The notes below the pieces were generated by a model. That model saw only the letters and a program-made list of their open reading frames with translations, had not been told where the DNA came from and searched no databases. Source: Xanthobacter agilis (GTDB lineage: Bacteria; Pseudomonadota; Alphaproteobacteria; Rhizobiales; Xanthobacteraceae). Taken from it: a DNA stretch of 64,000 nt. How positions within the stretch are numbered: position 1 is the first letter of the stretch; each line of letters begins with the position of its first letter. The position numbers and the translations under genes are program-made. The stretch lies in the NCBI RefSeq assembly GCF_021730435.1, contig NZ_JABWGX010000026.1, forward strand, positions 1 to 64,000. The letters are read 5' to 3'. Positions 9,750-18,982 of the stretch are shown here, piece by piece.

Positions 9750-11231
9750 TCAGCTCCGGGTCGGCAGGTGGTCCTCCCGCGCCAGGTTGGAGAAGCGGGT
9801 GAACTGGGGCTCGAAATGCACCTTCACCGTCCCCGTCGGGCCGTGGCGCTGCTTTCCGATGATGATTTCGGCCGTGTTCTCGGCCGCCTTCATCTCGATC
9901 TCCCACTTGAACCACTCCTCTGTGCCCGGCTTGGGTTCCTTGTTCTTGAGGTAATATTCCTCACGGAACACGAACATGACCACGTCGGCGTCCTGCTCGA
10001 TGGAGCCGGATTCGCGCAGGTCCGAAAGCTGGGGCCTCTTGTCGTCTCGCGCTTCCACCTGACGGGAGAGCTGCGACAACGCCATAATGGGCACTTGCAG
10101 CTCCTTCGCCAAGGCCTTCAATCCGGTGGTGATCTCCGTGATCTCCTGCACGCGCCCCTGGGACGCCGACTTGCCGGTACCGGAAAGCAGTTGAAGGTAG
10201 TCTACAACCATGAAATCGAGGCCGCGCTGGCGCTTCAGCCGCCGGGCGCGCGCCACCAGCTGGGCGATGGAGATGCCGCCGGTGTCGTCGATATAAAGCG
10301 GGATCGCCTGCATGGTCTGGGCGGCCGCCGCGAGCTTGGAAAACTCTGATTCCGAGATGTCGCCGCGGCGGATCTTGTAGGAGGCGATTTCGGCCTGCTC
10401 GGCGAGGATACGGGTGGCGAGCTGCTCCGACGACATTTCGAGGGAGAAGAAGCCAACCACACCGCCCGATACCGCCTCGATGGAGCCATCGGCCTTCTGC
10501 TCGCCGCGGTAGGCGGCGGCGATGTTGAAGGCGATGTTGGTGGCGAGCGATGTTTTGCCCATGGCCGGGCGCCCGGCCAGGATGATGAGATCGGAGGGCT
10601 GGAGCCCGCCCATCTGCTGGTCGAGGTCGTCGAGCGCGGTGGCGATGCCGGACAGGTGCCCGTCACGCTGGAAGGCCTTGGAGGCCATGTCCACCGATTC
10701 GCGCAGGGCATCGCCGAACTTCAGGAAGCCGCCGTCGTAGCGACCGCTTTCGGCGATCTCGTACAGCCGTTTTTCCGCCTGCTCGATCTGCTCCTGGGGC
10801 GAGGCGTCCACCACCGCGTCGAACGCCTCGTTGACGATCTCCTCGCCGATTCGGATCAGGTCGCGGCGCACGGAGAGGTCGTAGATGGCCCGTCCGTAGT
10901 CCTCGGAATTGATGATGGTGGTGGCTTCCGCCGCCAGCCGCGCAAGATATTGCGGACCGGTGAGGCCGGCCACGTCCAGCTCGGCGGGCAGGAAGGTCTT
11001 GAGCGTGACCGGGGTGGCGATCTTGCCGGCGCGGATGAGGGCGCCCACCACTTCGTACAGCTTGCCGTGCAACGGCTCGTAGAAGTGGCGCGACTCCAGG
11101 AAGTCGGAGACGCGGTAGAAGGCCTCGTTGTTCACCAGGATGGCGCCGAGCAGCGCCTGCTCCGCCTCCAGGTTATGGGGCGCCTGACGATAGGTGGGGA
11201 CAATCTCCCCCTTGTTTGGAAGGTCGAGCAT
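9750..11231 (-). CDS. dnaB: Replicative DNA helicase DnaB
   Basis: A 493-residue hexameric helicase that unwinds DNA at the replication fork. The N-terminal primase-binding domain (PHNLEAEQALLGAIL, residues about 18-120) is followed by the RecA-like motor with Walker A GRPAMGKTSLA, Walker B FMVVDYLQLL and the DnaB motif LSQLSRQVE with the arginine-finger region near DLRESGSIEQDADVV. Full length, no intein. alr lies directly downstream on the same strand. Confidence 0.98.
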   Translation of the reverse strand: MLDLPNKGEIVPTYRQAPHNLEAEQALLGAILVNNEAFYRVSDFLESRHFYEPLHGKLYEVVGALIRAGKIATPVTLKTFLPAELDVAGLTGPQYLARLAAEATTIINSEDYGRAIYDLSVRRDLIRIGEEIVNEAFDAVVDASPQEQIEQAEKRLYEIAESGRYDGGFLKFGDALRESVDMASKAFQRDGHLSGIATALDDLDQQMGGLQPSDLIILAGRPAMGKTSLATNIAFNIAAAYRGEQKADGSIEAVSGGVVGFFSLEMSSEQLATRILAEQAEIASYKIRRGDISESEFSKLAAAAQTMQAIPLYIDDTGGISIAQLVARARRLKRQRGLDFMVVDYLQLLSGTGKSASQGRVQEITEITTGLKALAKELQVPIMALSQLSRQVEARDDKRPQLSDLRESGSIEQDADVVMFVFREEYYLKNKEPKPGTEEWFKWEIEMKAAENTAEIIIGKQRHGPTGTVKVHFEPQFTRFSNLAREDHLPTRS

Positions 11232-11482
11232 GGTGACGAGTCCACGGCTTGGGGGTCTCGTTTAGCAGACCTGATCCTTAAGAGTCGGTGGATGGCCGGA
11301 ATTGCCGCGCCATCCACCCGTGCATCATGCACAGTTGATAAGTTCGGGGATAGCGGCAACAACTGCGTCGCGCCCCGCCCTGTGCGGGCGGAGCCGAGAC
11401 GTTGCCGCCGCCGCCGGGTGTCGGTTCTGCCTAACCCGCACGCCGCATGGGCGAATCGGGACCTGCGAGCGCGGGCCGCGGC

Positions 11483-12862
11483 TCAGGCGAGAGCGTCGAG
11501 GATGCGCACCCAGCTCCGCGTGCCCTTATGGAACGAGGTGAGGTCGTACTTCTCGTTCGGGGCGTGCACCCGGTCGTCATCGAGGCCGAAGCCGATCAGC
11601 AGGGTATCCAGCCCGAGCAGCGCCTTGAACTGGCCGACGATGGGAATGGAACCGCCGGAACCGATGGTGACCGGCTTCACCCCCCATTCCGCCTCCAGCG
11701 CGGCCGAGGCCTTGACGAGGTCCGGGCTGTCCGGGGGCACCAGGAACGCGCGGGAGCCCTCGCCCTTCGAGACTTCGAACGTGCAGTCCGGCGGCACCCG
11801 CGCGGCAACGAAGGCGACGAAGGCGTCGCGGATCCTGGCCGGATCCTGGTCCGCCACCAGGCGAAAGGAGATCTTGGCGGTGGCCCTGGAGGGGATGATG
11901 GTCTTCGAGCCGGCACCGGTATAGCCGCCGTACATGCCGTTGACCTCGAAGGTGGGCCGCGACTGGATCTGCTCGATCAGCATCCGCGCGTTCTCGCCCA
12001 CCGACCGGGCGAGGCCGACGGGGCCGAGGAAGCCGTCCGCGGTCAGGCCCAGCTCCGCCCAGCGCGCCCGCACTTCGGCCGGCGGCTCGCGCACATCGTC
12101 GTAGAAGCCGGGAATGGTCACGCGGCCTTCCGCGTCATGCACGTCGGCGATGATCCTGGACAGGATGTGCACCGGGTTTGCCGCCGCGCCACCGTAAAGA
12201 CCCGAGTGCAGGTCGCGGTTGGCGCCATGGATGGTGAGCTCGGTATGCACGATGCCGCGCAGCGAGGTGGTGATGGAGGGGGTCGCCGGATCCCACATGC
12301 CGGTGTCGCAGACGAGGGCGATATCGGCCTTCAGTTCCCCCGCATGGGGGGCAAGGAAGGCCGGCAGGCTCGGGGAGCCGCATTCCTCCTCGCCTTCCAG
12401 CATCACGGTGACGTCCACCGGCAGGCGCCCGGAGGTGGCCTTCATGGCGCGCAGCGCTTCGAGGAAGGTCAGTACCTGGCCCTTGTCGTCGGCCGCGCCA
12501 CGGGCAACGATCGTGCGCCGGCCATCGGCCGTCTCGCCGAAGCGCGGCTCGAACGGCGGGGTCTGCCACAGGTTCAGCGGGTCCACCGGCTGCACGTCGT
12601 AATGGCCGTAGAACAGCACGCGCCGCGCCGCGCCGGTGTCGGTGCGGCCCACCACCACCGGATGCCCGGCCGTCTCATGCACCTGCGCCGTCAGGCCGAG
12701 GGCGGCAAGCTGGCTGGCCGCCCATGCGGCCGCATCGTGGCAGGCGGCCTTGTGGGCGGGGTCGGTGGAGATGGAGGGGATCCGCAGAAACGCAAACAGT
12801 CGCTCCAGGGACACGTCGAGCCCGCTGTCCACGGCCTGCAAGGCCTGATCCACCGCTGTCAT
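11483..12862 (-). CDS. M20-family metallopeptidase (dipeptidase)
   Basis: A 459-residue zinc peptidase of the M20/ArgE/DapE superfamily. The two-metal site is visible: FYGHYDVQPVD (His, Asp), ARGAADDKGQ (bridging Asp), LEGEEECGS (catalytic Glu), plus the dimerisation-domain motif DLHSGLYGG. This is the M20 dipeptidase subgroup with a large lid domain, a cytoplasmic enzyme cleaving short peptides. The start at 12862 has GGAG six bases upstream; an ATG one codon earlier is equally in frame. It is transcribed in the same direction as dnaB but more than 250 bases away. Confidence 0.92.
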   Translation of the reverse strand: MTAVDQALQAVDSGLDVSLERLFAFLRIPSISTDPAHKAACHDAAAWAASQLAALGLTAQVHETAGHPVVVGRTDTGAARRVLFYGHYDVQPVDPLNLWQTPPFEPRFGETADGRRTIVARGAADDKGQVLTFLEALRAMKATSGRLPVDVTVMLEGEEECGSPSLPAFLAPHAGELKADIALVCDTGMWDPATPSITTSLRGIVHTELTIHGANRDLHSGLYGGAAANPVHILSRIIADVHDAEGRVTIPGFYDDVREPPAEVRARWAELGLTADGFLGPVGLARSVGENARMLIEQIQSRPTFEVNGMYGGYTGAGSKTIIPSRATAKISFRLVADQDPARIRDAFVAFVAARVPPDCTFEVSKGEGSRAFLVPPDSPDLVKASAALEAEWGVKPVTIGSGGSIPIVGQFKALLGLDTLLIGFGLDDDRVHAPNEKYDLTSFHKGTRSWVRILDALA

Positions 12863-13452
12863 CATCTGCTCCGCTCCGGTGAGCCCACGCCGAGGGCAAT
12901 GTGCCTCCGCTTGCGCTTCTGCCCAACGGTGCCCGAAGGTGACGCAGCACAACGCGGTTTGGCGTCAGGACCGTCGCGCCGGGTGACTCACCGGCGAATG
13001 CTGGTCTGAAGCCGCTGTCGGCGCAAGTCTTCTTGATCAGCCGTGCAGCGGGTGCGCGAACGGTCGCGGTTTCCTGGCCCCGCGCTCCCGGAACGCGCGT
13101 GGAGACATCGCGTGGCAAAGCCCGGTGGCCCGCCCATGATCGGGCAGGTGCGGGGCGTCAAGGCCGGGCCAGCATCGGCTGTGCTCAAGCTGTGACGGTG
13201 CCGCCGATCCGCGCTTCCGACCGATGGGGCGGACGACGCGGAAGCCGCGCCGGTTGCGGTGCGCGGGCCTGCGGTGGCTCGTGTGCTGAAGCGGCTTGCT
13301 GTGCCGGGCGGAGCCTGCACCAGAAGCTTCGTCACGCCATGGCGCGCGTTCCAAGGGCGCGATCACGCGACCCGTGCGACGACTTGGCACCACGCAAAAT
13401 ACCCCGCTCCCAGGCGTTTATCCTATGGAGCGGGGCGGGGGCGTCGACGCCG
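12863..13452. other. Gene-free stretch
   Basis: About 590 bases with only short, unconvincing reading frames. I recognise no RNA gene or repeat. It should contain the promoter of the M20 peptidase near its left edge. Confidence 0.45.
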
Positions 13453-13908
13453 TCAATGGCTGGGGGAAAGGACCTCCTCGCGGACCGCCTCCACCGGCAG
13501 TTGTTCCACGGCGACCGGCGCCGTCAGGGCGCCGATCCGGACCACGCGCCGCGCGCGTTGCAGCACCGAACCGATGCGGCGATAGAGGAGGCGAGGCGCC
13601 AAAGGCGCGCCCAGGGCCGCATCGTAGCCGCCTCGCGCCGCAGCGCGAACCAGCACCGGCACCGGTGCATCCACCACCAGGATGGCCGGCGCACCCGCTC
13701 CGTCGCGATACGGATTTTCCGGGACGTTTTCCGGATCGTCCGCATACACCACCAGGATGTCGGCCTGGACCGGCGAAGGAGCTGCAGCGAGGTCAGCCGC
13801 TTCGTGGATGCCGCCGACGCCGAACGCGGTGAGCGCGTCGCGGAGGATCTCCCGACGCTCTGACTGGGAATCGATGATGAGAATGCGGGCTGTAGGTAAC
13901 ACCTTCAT
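13453..13908 (-). CDS. Receiver-like (CheY-fold) protein
   Basis: A 151-residue protein starting MKVLPTARILIIDSQ. The N-terminal pattern (hydrophobic strand ILIIDSQSERREILRDAL, then ADILVVYADDPEN, then GAPAILVVDAPVP) is that of a response-regulator receiver domain, but the strand-1 acidic pair is reduced to a single Asp, and the usual phospho-Asp position is replaced by the less standard VVYADDPEN. The C-terminus (LLYRRIGSVLQRARRVV) lacks an obvious output domain. It could be a degenerate single-domain receiver; phosphorylation is uncertain. Confidence 0.6.
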   Translation of the reverse strand: MKVLPTARILIIDSQSERREILRDALTAFGVGGIHEAADLAAAPSPVQADILVVYADDPENVPENPYRDGAGAPAILVVDAPVPVLVRAAARGGYDAALGAPLAPRLLYRRIGSVLQRARRVVRIGALTAPVAVEQLPVEAVREEVLSPSH

Positions 13909-14103
13909 GAGGCGCTCCATTTCTCGTCGCGTTCATCCTGCTGGACCAAGACGAAGCGCGCGCTTGAGCAAATCAACCAATGAGACCCCGCAATCTCATT
14001 GGTAACTTTAACCATACCCGTTGTATTCCCCGCAGGCAACAGTTCCCTACCTGGGTCGGGCGTCACTTTTTGGCCGCTTCCTGGCCCCAGCGGCTGGACC
14101 GCG

Positions 14104-15810
14104 CTACCGGCGGATGCTGCCGAGGATCCCCCGCACGATGGCGCGACCGAGCTGGGTGCCCACCGAGCGGGCCAACTGGCGCACCACCAGTTCCGTAGTG
14201 GACATGCGGGTGCTGGCGCGGCTGGAGGTGCCGCTTTTCGGCACGCTGGTGCGGCTTGTCTTGGCGGGGTCTGTTTGCCGGCCGCTGGGGCCCGGGGCTG
14301 GGCCCGGGTTGATGTCGGGCCGTCCGAAGATGGTGCCGAGCACGGAATCCAGCAGGCCGCCTCCGCCCGGCGATGCGGGCGCGTTCCCATCCTGGGGCGG
14401 GGCGCCTTGTTGCTGGTCCTGCAGGCGTTCGAACGCGGACTCTCGATCCACCGCCGCGTCGTAGATGTGGCCCACCGGGCTCTTCGCCGTCACCGCGGCG
14501 CGCTCGGGCGGCGAAAGCGGCCCAATCCGCGCGGCCGGGGGCCGGATAAGCGTGCGTTCCACCATGGAGGGGACGCCGTTGCCCTCCAGCGTGGAGATCA
14601 GGGCCTCGCCCTTGCCGAGTTCCATGATGACTTGGGCGGTATCAAGACTGGGATTGGGGCGGAAGGTTTCGGCGGCGGCCTTCACCGCTTTCTGGTCGCG
14701 CGGCGTGAAGGCGCGCAGGGCATGTTGCACCCGGTTGCCGAGCTGCGCGAGCACGCTCTCGGGCACGTCAAGGGGGTTCTGGGTCACGAAATACACCCCG
14801 ACGCCCTTGGAGCGGATCAGGCGGACCACCTGTTCCACCTTCTCCAGCAGGATCTTGGGCGCCTCGTCGAACAGCAGATGTGCCTCATCGAAGAAAAACA
14901 CGAGCTTTGGCTTGTCCGGATCGCCCACCTCCGGCAACTGCTCGAACAGTTCGGCGAGCAGCCAGAGCAGGAAGCAGGCATAAAGCCGCGGTGCGCCCAT
15001 CAGCTTGTCGGCGGCGAGTACCGAGATGATGCCGTAACCTGAGCGATCCACCCGCATGATGTCGCGGATGTCGAGGGCTGGTTCGCCGAAGAACTTGTCG
15101 GCGCCCTGGTTCTCCAGCATCAGCAACTGGCGCTGGATGGCGCCCACGCTCTGGGTGGAGACATTGCCGTATTGCGTGGTGAGGGCGGCCGCGTTTTCCG
15201 CCACATGGGCGAGCATCGCCCGCAGGTCCTTCAGATCGAGCAGCAACAGGCCCTGCTCGTCGGCCACCCGGAAGACGATGTTGAGCACGCCCTCCTGGGT
15301 GTCGTTCAGGTTCATGAGGCGGGCGAGCAGCAGCGGCCCCATTTCCGAAACCGTGGCCCGCACCGGATGACCTTGTTCGCCGAACAGGTCCCAGAAAATC
15401 ACCGGGAAGCTGTCGGGAACATAGGTGATGCCCACCTCGGTTGCCCGCGACACCAGGAAGTCCTTGGCCTCGCCCGGCGCGGCGATGCCCGAGAGGTCGC
15501 CCTTGATGTCGGCCGCGAACACCGGCACCCCGGCGCGCGAGAATCCTTCCGCCAGCACCTGTAGCGTCACCGTCTTGCCGGTGCCGGTGGCGCCGGTGAC
15601 AAGGCCGTGGCGATTGGCGAGGCGCAGCGTGAGGTATTCGCCCGCATCCACCGCGAGGGGCGCCGGGCCCTTCGTGGACACCCCGGCGCCCTTCGTGGTT
15701 CTGACGGACTTCGCGGCGGCGCCCGATGGCGCCGGCTGCGCCGGCAGCACCTTTCCAAGGAAGATCTTGCCGTCCACGTCGGGGGTCGATGCGGGGGCTT
15801 GGGGCGTCAT
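14104..15810 (-). CDS. DUF853 (HerA-like) ATPase
   Basis: A 568-residue P-loop ATPase of the DUF853 family (E. coli YjgR-like), related to HerA/FtsK motors; the cellular role is not established. Walker A is GATGTGKT near residue 75, Walker B is [13 protein letters not shown], and sensor region [14 protein letters not shown] follows. A Pro/Gly-rich linker (about residues 455-520) leads to a basic C-terminal helix ending [13 protein letters not shown]. The start at 15810 (MTPQAPAST) precedes the conserved core by the usual short leader. It is unrelated in context to the ICE-borne HerA at 57451-59202. Confidence 0.9.
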   Translation of the reverse strand: MTPQAPASTPDVDGKIFLGKVLPAQPAPSGAAAKSVRTTKGAGVSTKGPAPLAVDAGEYLTLRLANRHGLVTGATGTGKTVTLQVLAEGFSRAGVPVFAADIKGDLSGIAAPGEAKDFLVSRATEVGITYVPDSFPVIFWDLFGEQGHPVRATVSEMGPLLLARLMNLNDTQEGVLNIVFRVADEQGLLLLDLKDLRAMLAHVAENAAALTTQYGNVSTQSVGAIQRQLLMLENQGADKFFGEPALDIRDIMRVDRSGYGIISVLAADKLMGAPRLYACFLLWLLAELFEQLPEVGDPDKPKLVFFFDEAHLLFDEAPKILLEKVEQVVRLIRSKGVGVYFVTQNPLDVPESVLAQLGNRVQHALRAFTPRDQKAVKAAAETFRPNPSLDTAQVIMELGKGEALISTLEGNGVPSMVERTLIRPPAARIGPLSPPERAAVTAKSPVGHIYDAAVDRESAFERLQDQQQGAPPQDGNAPASPGGGGLLDSVLGTIFGRPDINPGPAPGPSGRQTDPAKTSRTSVPKSGTSSRASTRMSTTELVVRQLARSVGTQLGRAIVRGILGSIRR

Positions 15811-15875
15811 CGCAACATCCTTCTTGAAGCGGCCCCGGCCGGCGCGGGGAGGGAGAGGGCCTGTTGTCGCGCGGT

Positions 15876-15911
15876 TTCCCTCACGCGGGCAAGTTCCCTC
15901 ACGCGGGCAAG
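15876..15911. repeat. 18-bp unit repeated twice in tandem
   Basis: TTCCCTCACGCGGGCAAG occurs twice head to tail, perfectly. It lies in the gene-free stretch 15811-16376 between the DUF853 gene and tRNA-Thr, where I see no other feature. It may be part of the DUF853 promoter region or a recent slip duplication. Confidence 0.8.
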
Positions 15912-16376
15912 GGGGGCTAGCGGGGCAATCGGGTTCGCGAGGCGCGCCGTCGATGCCGAAAGTCCTTTGCGCGTGGCCAGGCCGGTGGGCAAGCCGGGGC
16001 GGTCCCATGGATTGCGGCGGCCAGTGTTCGTCGGAGGAAGGTTCCAGGGACGCCCTTGCCGCCCCCTGGCGTCGCGCCGCGATCTGGACTTGGTGGCGGC
16101 CCGCCATGTCCTTGGCCTCACCCTGTCGCAGGTGCCGGAGGCGGTCCGAGAGACCGTGGCCCATGCGCGCGGGACCGCGGGATGCGGCCGCCGACCATCT
16201 GGTGCGCACCATAGCCGGCTTGCGCCAGGTGGCAGAGGCGGCCCGAGCCTTCACGTTCGGAGCCGGCCCCGATGGCCGCGCGGCGCCCATGCAGGATGTG
16301 GACGGCAGGGCTGCATCGTCCATTTCGCGATGCGCACCCTTGAAAAGGCGCCACGCAGTTCGTATGAGGAGGACGT

Positions 16377-16452
16377 GCCGCGGTAGCTCAGCTGGTAGAG
16401 CAACGCATTCGTAATGCGTGGGTCGGGAGTTCGAATCTCTTCCGCGGCACCA
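16377..16452 (+). tRNA. tRNA-Thr (CGT)
   Basis: A 76-nt cloverleaf starting GCCGCGG, with D-arm AGCTCAGCTGGTAGAGC, anticodon CGT in the loop of the stem GCATT/AATGC, T-arm GGGAGTTCGAATCTC, and ending CCGCGGCACCA with encoded CCA. It marks the left border of the CRISPR-Cas region. Confidence 0.95.
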
Positions 16453-16718
16453 TTAAAATCAAAAGTTTAGCGGTTTTTCGGAAGAATCTGAAAGACACCA
16501 AGTCAGCATTATGTTACCGTGCCAAGTCGGCGCGAACCCTCGGTCGGGTGGAATCACCCCACGCGCTCGCAGCGGAAGCGGGCTTGGCGTGGTGGTATTT
16601 ATTTCTGCATGTGACGCTGCCATATAGCGCATGGGCACGCTTCTCAGGACCAAGAGCGGTACCCGCACACGACGCAATGCCGGCCCGCCCGTGGATCGCG
16701 ATGCGCATGGCGGTGCGG
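16453..16718. other. Gene-free stretch between tRNA-Thr and the array
   Basis: No gene or clear additional CRISPR repeat is visible. It is the leader-distal flank of the array, because the cas genes and so probably the array are read on the minus strand. Confidence 0.4.
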
Positions 16719-16868
16719 AGTCCATCCCCGCGTAGGCGGGGGAGCCGCGTGGGCGGAGGAAAGCCGGCCGACTCATCCGGGTCCATCCCCGCGTAGGCGG
16801 GGGAGCCCCGAGCTACGTCCTGAGAGGTGAGCGGGATGCGGGTCCATCCCCGCGTGGGCGGGGGAGCC
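16719..16868 (-). CRISPR. Short type I-E CRISPR array, 3 repeats and 2 spacers
   Basis: Three 28-nt repeats at 16719-16746, 16780-16807 and 16841-16868, spaced exactly 61 bases apart, enclose two 33-nt spacers. Read on the minus strand the repeat starts GGCTCCCCCGCCTACGC and ends GGGGATGGACC: the GC hairpin and GGGGATG end are typical of type I-E. The repeat nearest cas2 has one base changed in the hairpin (CCC in place of CCT), and the farthest ends GGACT instead of GGACC. The leader should be the short AT-richer stretch 16869-16929 between the array and cas2. Confidence 0.92.
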
Positions 16869-16929
16869 TCTTGGCTTTAAGAGGTTGATTATCCAGCGTT
16901 ATCAAAAAGCTGAAATGTGGCGGATTGCC

Positions 16930-17235
16930 CTACCACACGGAAACCAGCACCCCGTCAAGGTCCGCCAGTCGTCGCGGCGGGGTGCCGAGGGTCGCAAGAC
17001 CAAGGCCGCCGGGTTGCTTGTCGTCGCGCCAAATCATCACCACGGACCCCTGCACCACGGACCCTTGCGCGGTCGCTCCGTGCCAATCCGCCACCACCGC
17101 CCACAGTCGCTCCCGCACCGCCTTCGACAGATCCGCCGCCGCATAGACGCCCGGCGCCGGCTCCGGCATGATGGAGGCCAGGAAGCCCCGCGTGCGGCCC
17201 GGCACGTCCCGGGTGATCACGACCGTCATGGGCAT
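16930..17235 (-). CDS. cas2e: CRISPR-associated Cas2 (type I-E)
   Basis: A 101-residue Cas2 of the I-E type, the structural partner of Cas1 in spacer integration. MTVVITRDVPGRTRGFLA at the N-terminus and the GVYAAADLSKAVRERLW helix match the family; the C-terminus (PPRRLADLDGVLVSVW) is also family-like. An insertion of QGSVV arises from a 15-bp tandem duplication at 17038-17067, so the strand GSVV occurs twice; this may strain the fold. It is one base downstream of cas1e and last in the operon, facing the array. Confidence 0.93.
   Translation of the reverse strand: MPMTVVITRDVPGRTRGFLASIMPEPAPGVYAAADLSKAVRERLWAVVADWHGATAQGSVVQGSVVMIWRDDKQPGGLGLATLGTPPRRLADLDGVLVSVW
17038..17067. repeat. 15-bp tandem duplication inside cas2e
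   Basis: CACCACGGACCCCTG is followed at once by CACCACGGACCCTTG, differing at one base. It adds five codons to cas2e in frame. Confidence 0.9.
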
Positions 17236-17236
17236 T

Positions 17237-18238
17237 TCAATTCTCCGCTTCTCTCGCCTCCGCTTGTCCCGCGTCAGCTTCTCCCGCCGCCCCGGTTCCC
17301 GTCTCCCGCTGTCCCTCCGCCTCCTTGTCCTGGGCGGGCCGGCGCGCGGCCGGGCGGGCGGCCTCCTCCGCGGAGGGTTTGGCCAACAGCACCTTGATGT
17401 GGTCGATAAGGGTGGAAATCACCCCGTCGCGCCGCAGCCGCTCCCCGGTCATGCGCCGCGCCAGGCGCTCCAGGTTTTCGCCCGGCCGCTTCTGCGCCAG
17501 CGCCGCCGCCTTGAACGCGCAGGGGATCGTCACCCTGTCACGGACCAGATCCGCGATATCGAGGATGAAGCTCTGCCCGGAATCCTCGTGGATAAAGCCG
17601 AGCTGGGGAATGGTGGCGGTGGCCGCCACCGCCACCGCCGCCGCGCCCTCCACCGCGCTCGCGGCATGGTTCAGCGCCTGGTTCGGCGCGTCGGCCGCCA
17701 TCGGGTTCGCCCGGTCATAGCGCCGGCCGGCCCAGCGGATGCCCGCCCGCTCCGCCGCGATCCGGTAGGTCTCCTTCATGCGGGCGCCCTCGATGCCGCG
17801 CAGCACCGCGATGTCGCGATGGGGCAGCACCTCGCCCAGGCGTAGCGCATACATGCGGCGCGCCACCATCAGCCGGCCGCGCCCCTCGTCCGCCCAGAAC
17901 CGGGCCTGGGCGCGCGCCAAATGGGAGAAGTCCGGCAGGAGCGGCTGGGCGGTGTAGAATCGCACGCCATCTTCGCCGATCGCCACCAGCCCCACCCCAT
18001 GGCGCGCCAGCAGGCGCAGCGCGTCATGGCTGACGCTGGAGCCCGGTCCCAGCAGGATCAGCGAAACGGACTGGTGCGGCAAGCCGAAGCGACCCGCCGG
18101 CGTCGCGCCGCCGCCCGCGCACTCGAATGTCAGGCAGCCCTCTTCCACGGTCAGCCGTCCCCGGTCGAGGCTGACCAGACCGTGGCGGTCCGAATGGGGT
18201 AGCCGCGCTGTTTCCAGCCCCAGGCGTCCAGGCAGCAT
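17237..18238 (-). CDS. cas1e: CRISPR-associated Cas1 (type I-E integrase)
   Basis: A 333-residue Cas1, the metal-dependent integrase that inserts spacers. The catalytic triad is in place: Glu150 in RGIEGARMK, His217 in LGFIHED, Asp230 in ILDIADLV, with the same spacing as in E. coli Cas1 (E141, H208, D221). The core ends near residue 286; an Ala/Glu/Gly-rich, highly charged tail of about 47 residues follows, which the E. coli enzyme does not have in this form. It abuts cas6e (stop at 18239) and cas2e, so all three are probably translated from one mRNA. Confidence 0.96.
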   Translation of the reverse strand: MLPGRLGLETARLPHSDRHGLVSLDRGRLTVEEGCLTFECAGGGATPAGRFGLPHQSVSLILLGPGSSVSHDALRLLARHGVGLVAIGEDGVRFYTAQPLLPDFSHLARAQARFWADEGRGRLMVARRMYALRLGEVLPHRDIAVLRGIEGARMKETYRIAAERAGIRWAGRRYDRANPMAADAPNQALNHAASAVEGAAAVAVAATATIPQLGFIHEDSGQSFILDIADLVRDRVTIPCAFKAAALAQKRPGENLERLARRMTGERLRRDGVISTLIDHIKVLLAKPSAEEAARPAARRPAQDKEAEGQRETGTGAAGEADAGQAEAREAEN

Positions 18239-18982
18239 TCAGGCCTCCGGCGGTGAAAGCAGCAGCATGCCGTAGCCGAACGCCCGATGCCGGCCCACGC
18301 CTCGCGCCAGAAGGACGCCGAAGGCCTCCGCGTCCCGCACGCTCAGCGTGCCCACCAGCACGGCAGAATGCCCGCTGATGGCCACCAGCGGGCGGCCCCC
18401 GCCGGATCCCGGCGCGCCCCGGCGCAGCACCTTGTCGCCGGCGATGGCATCAAGCCGGATGGCCGCGACCTCGGCCCCCCCGGCGGCGAGGCGGGCTTGG
18501 GTCCAGTCCGCGAATACGTCGGCCGGATCGGGGCGCGGCCCCGCCCCCGCCCGGGCGCACGCCGCCACATAGGCATCGCGCTCGGCAACGCTGTCGCGTC
18601 CACCTGGGCCATCGGTGCGCACCACCGGGCGCACCCGCACCTCGAAGCCGAGCCGCCGCCCGGCGGCGAAGGCCGGCATCGGCTTTCCGGCCAGCGTGGC
18701 GATGTTGAGCGCCTGATGGGCCAGCGGATCGCAAAAGGCATCCGCATGGGCGGCGAGGGTGGCGCCATCATGGGCGCTATAGGCGAGAAGCTGCGGCGGC
18801 CGCCCGCGCCGGCCGAGCACGCGGAACGGCTTCGGCGCCAGATCGCGGCCGAAGGCGGCGGTCAGCAGGGCATGCCAGGCATAGCCCTCATCCTCCACGT
18901 CGCGATTGAGCAGGTGTTCCTGCCGAAACCAGGTCTGACACCGCAGCAGATCAGGATCGAACCGCAGGAGATGGAGGCTCAT
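18239..18982 (-). CDS. cas6e: CRISPR RNA endonuclease Cas6e
   Basis: A 247-residue Cas6e (Cse3/CasE), which cuts the pre-crRNA within each repeat. Starts MSLHLLRFDPDLLRC; the catalytic-histidine region is NRDVEDEGYAWHALLTAAFG, and the C-terminus has the glycine-rich loop ARGVGRHRAFGYGMLLL typical of Cas6e. Its start codon overlaps the cas5e stop by four bases (ATGA), showing translational coupling. Confidence 0.95.
   Translation of the reverse strand: MSLHLLRFDPDLLRCQTWFRQEHLLNRDVEDEGYAWHALLTAAFGRDLAPKPFRVLGRRGRPPQLLAYSAHDGATLAAHADAFCDPLAHQALNIATLAGKPMPAFAAGRRLGFEVRVRPVVRTDGPGGRDSVAERDAYVAACARAGAGPRPDPADVFADWTQARLAAGGAEVAAIRLDAIAGDKVLRRGAPGSGGGRPLVAISGHSAVLVGTLSVRDAEAFGVLLARGVGRHRAFGYGMLLLSPPEA

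Noticed and set aside
11447-13009. 520-codon plus-strand frame
   Set aside because: Antisense to the M20 peptidase with intact metal ligands.
16541-16590. Possible further degenerate CRISPR repeat before the array
   Set aside because: Only a short GC match (ATCACCCCACGCG); spacing does not fit the 61-base period.
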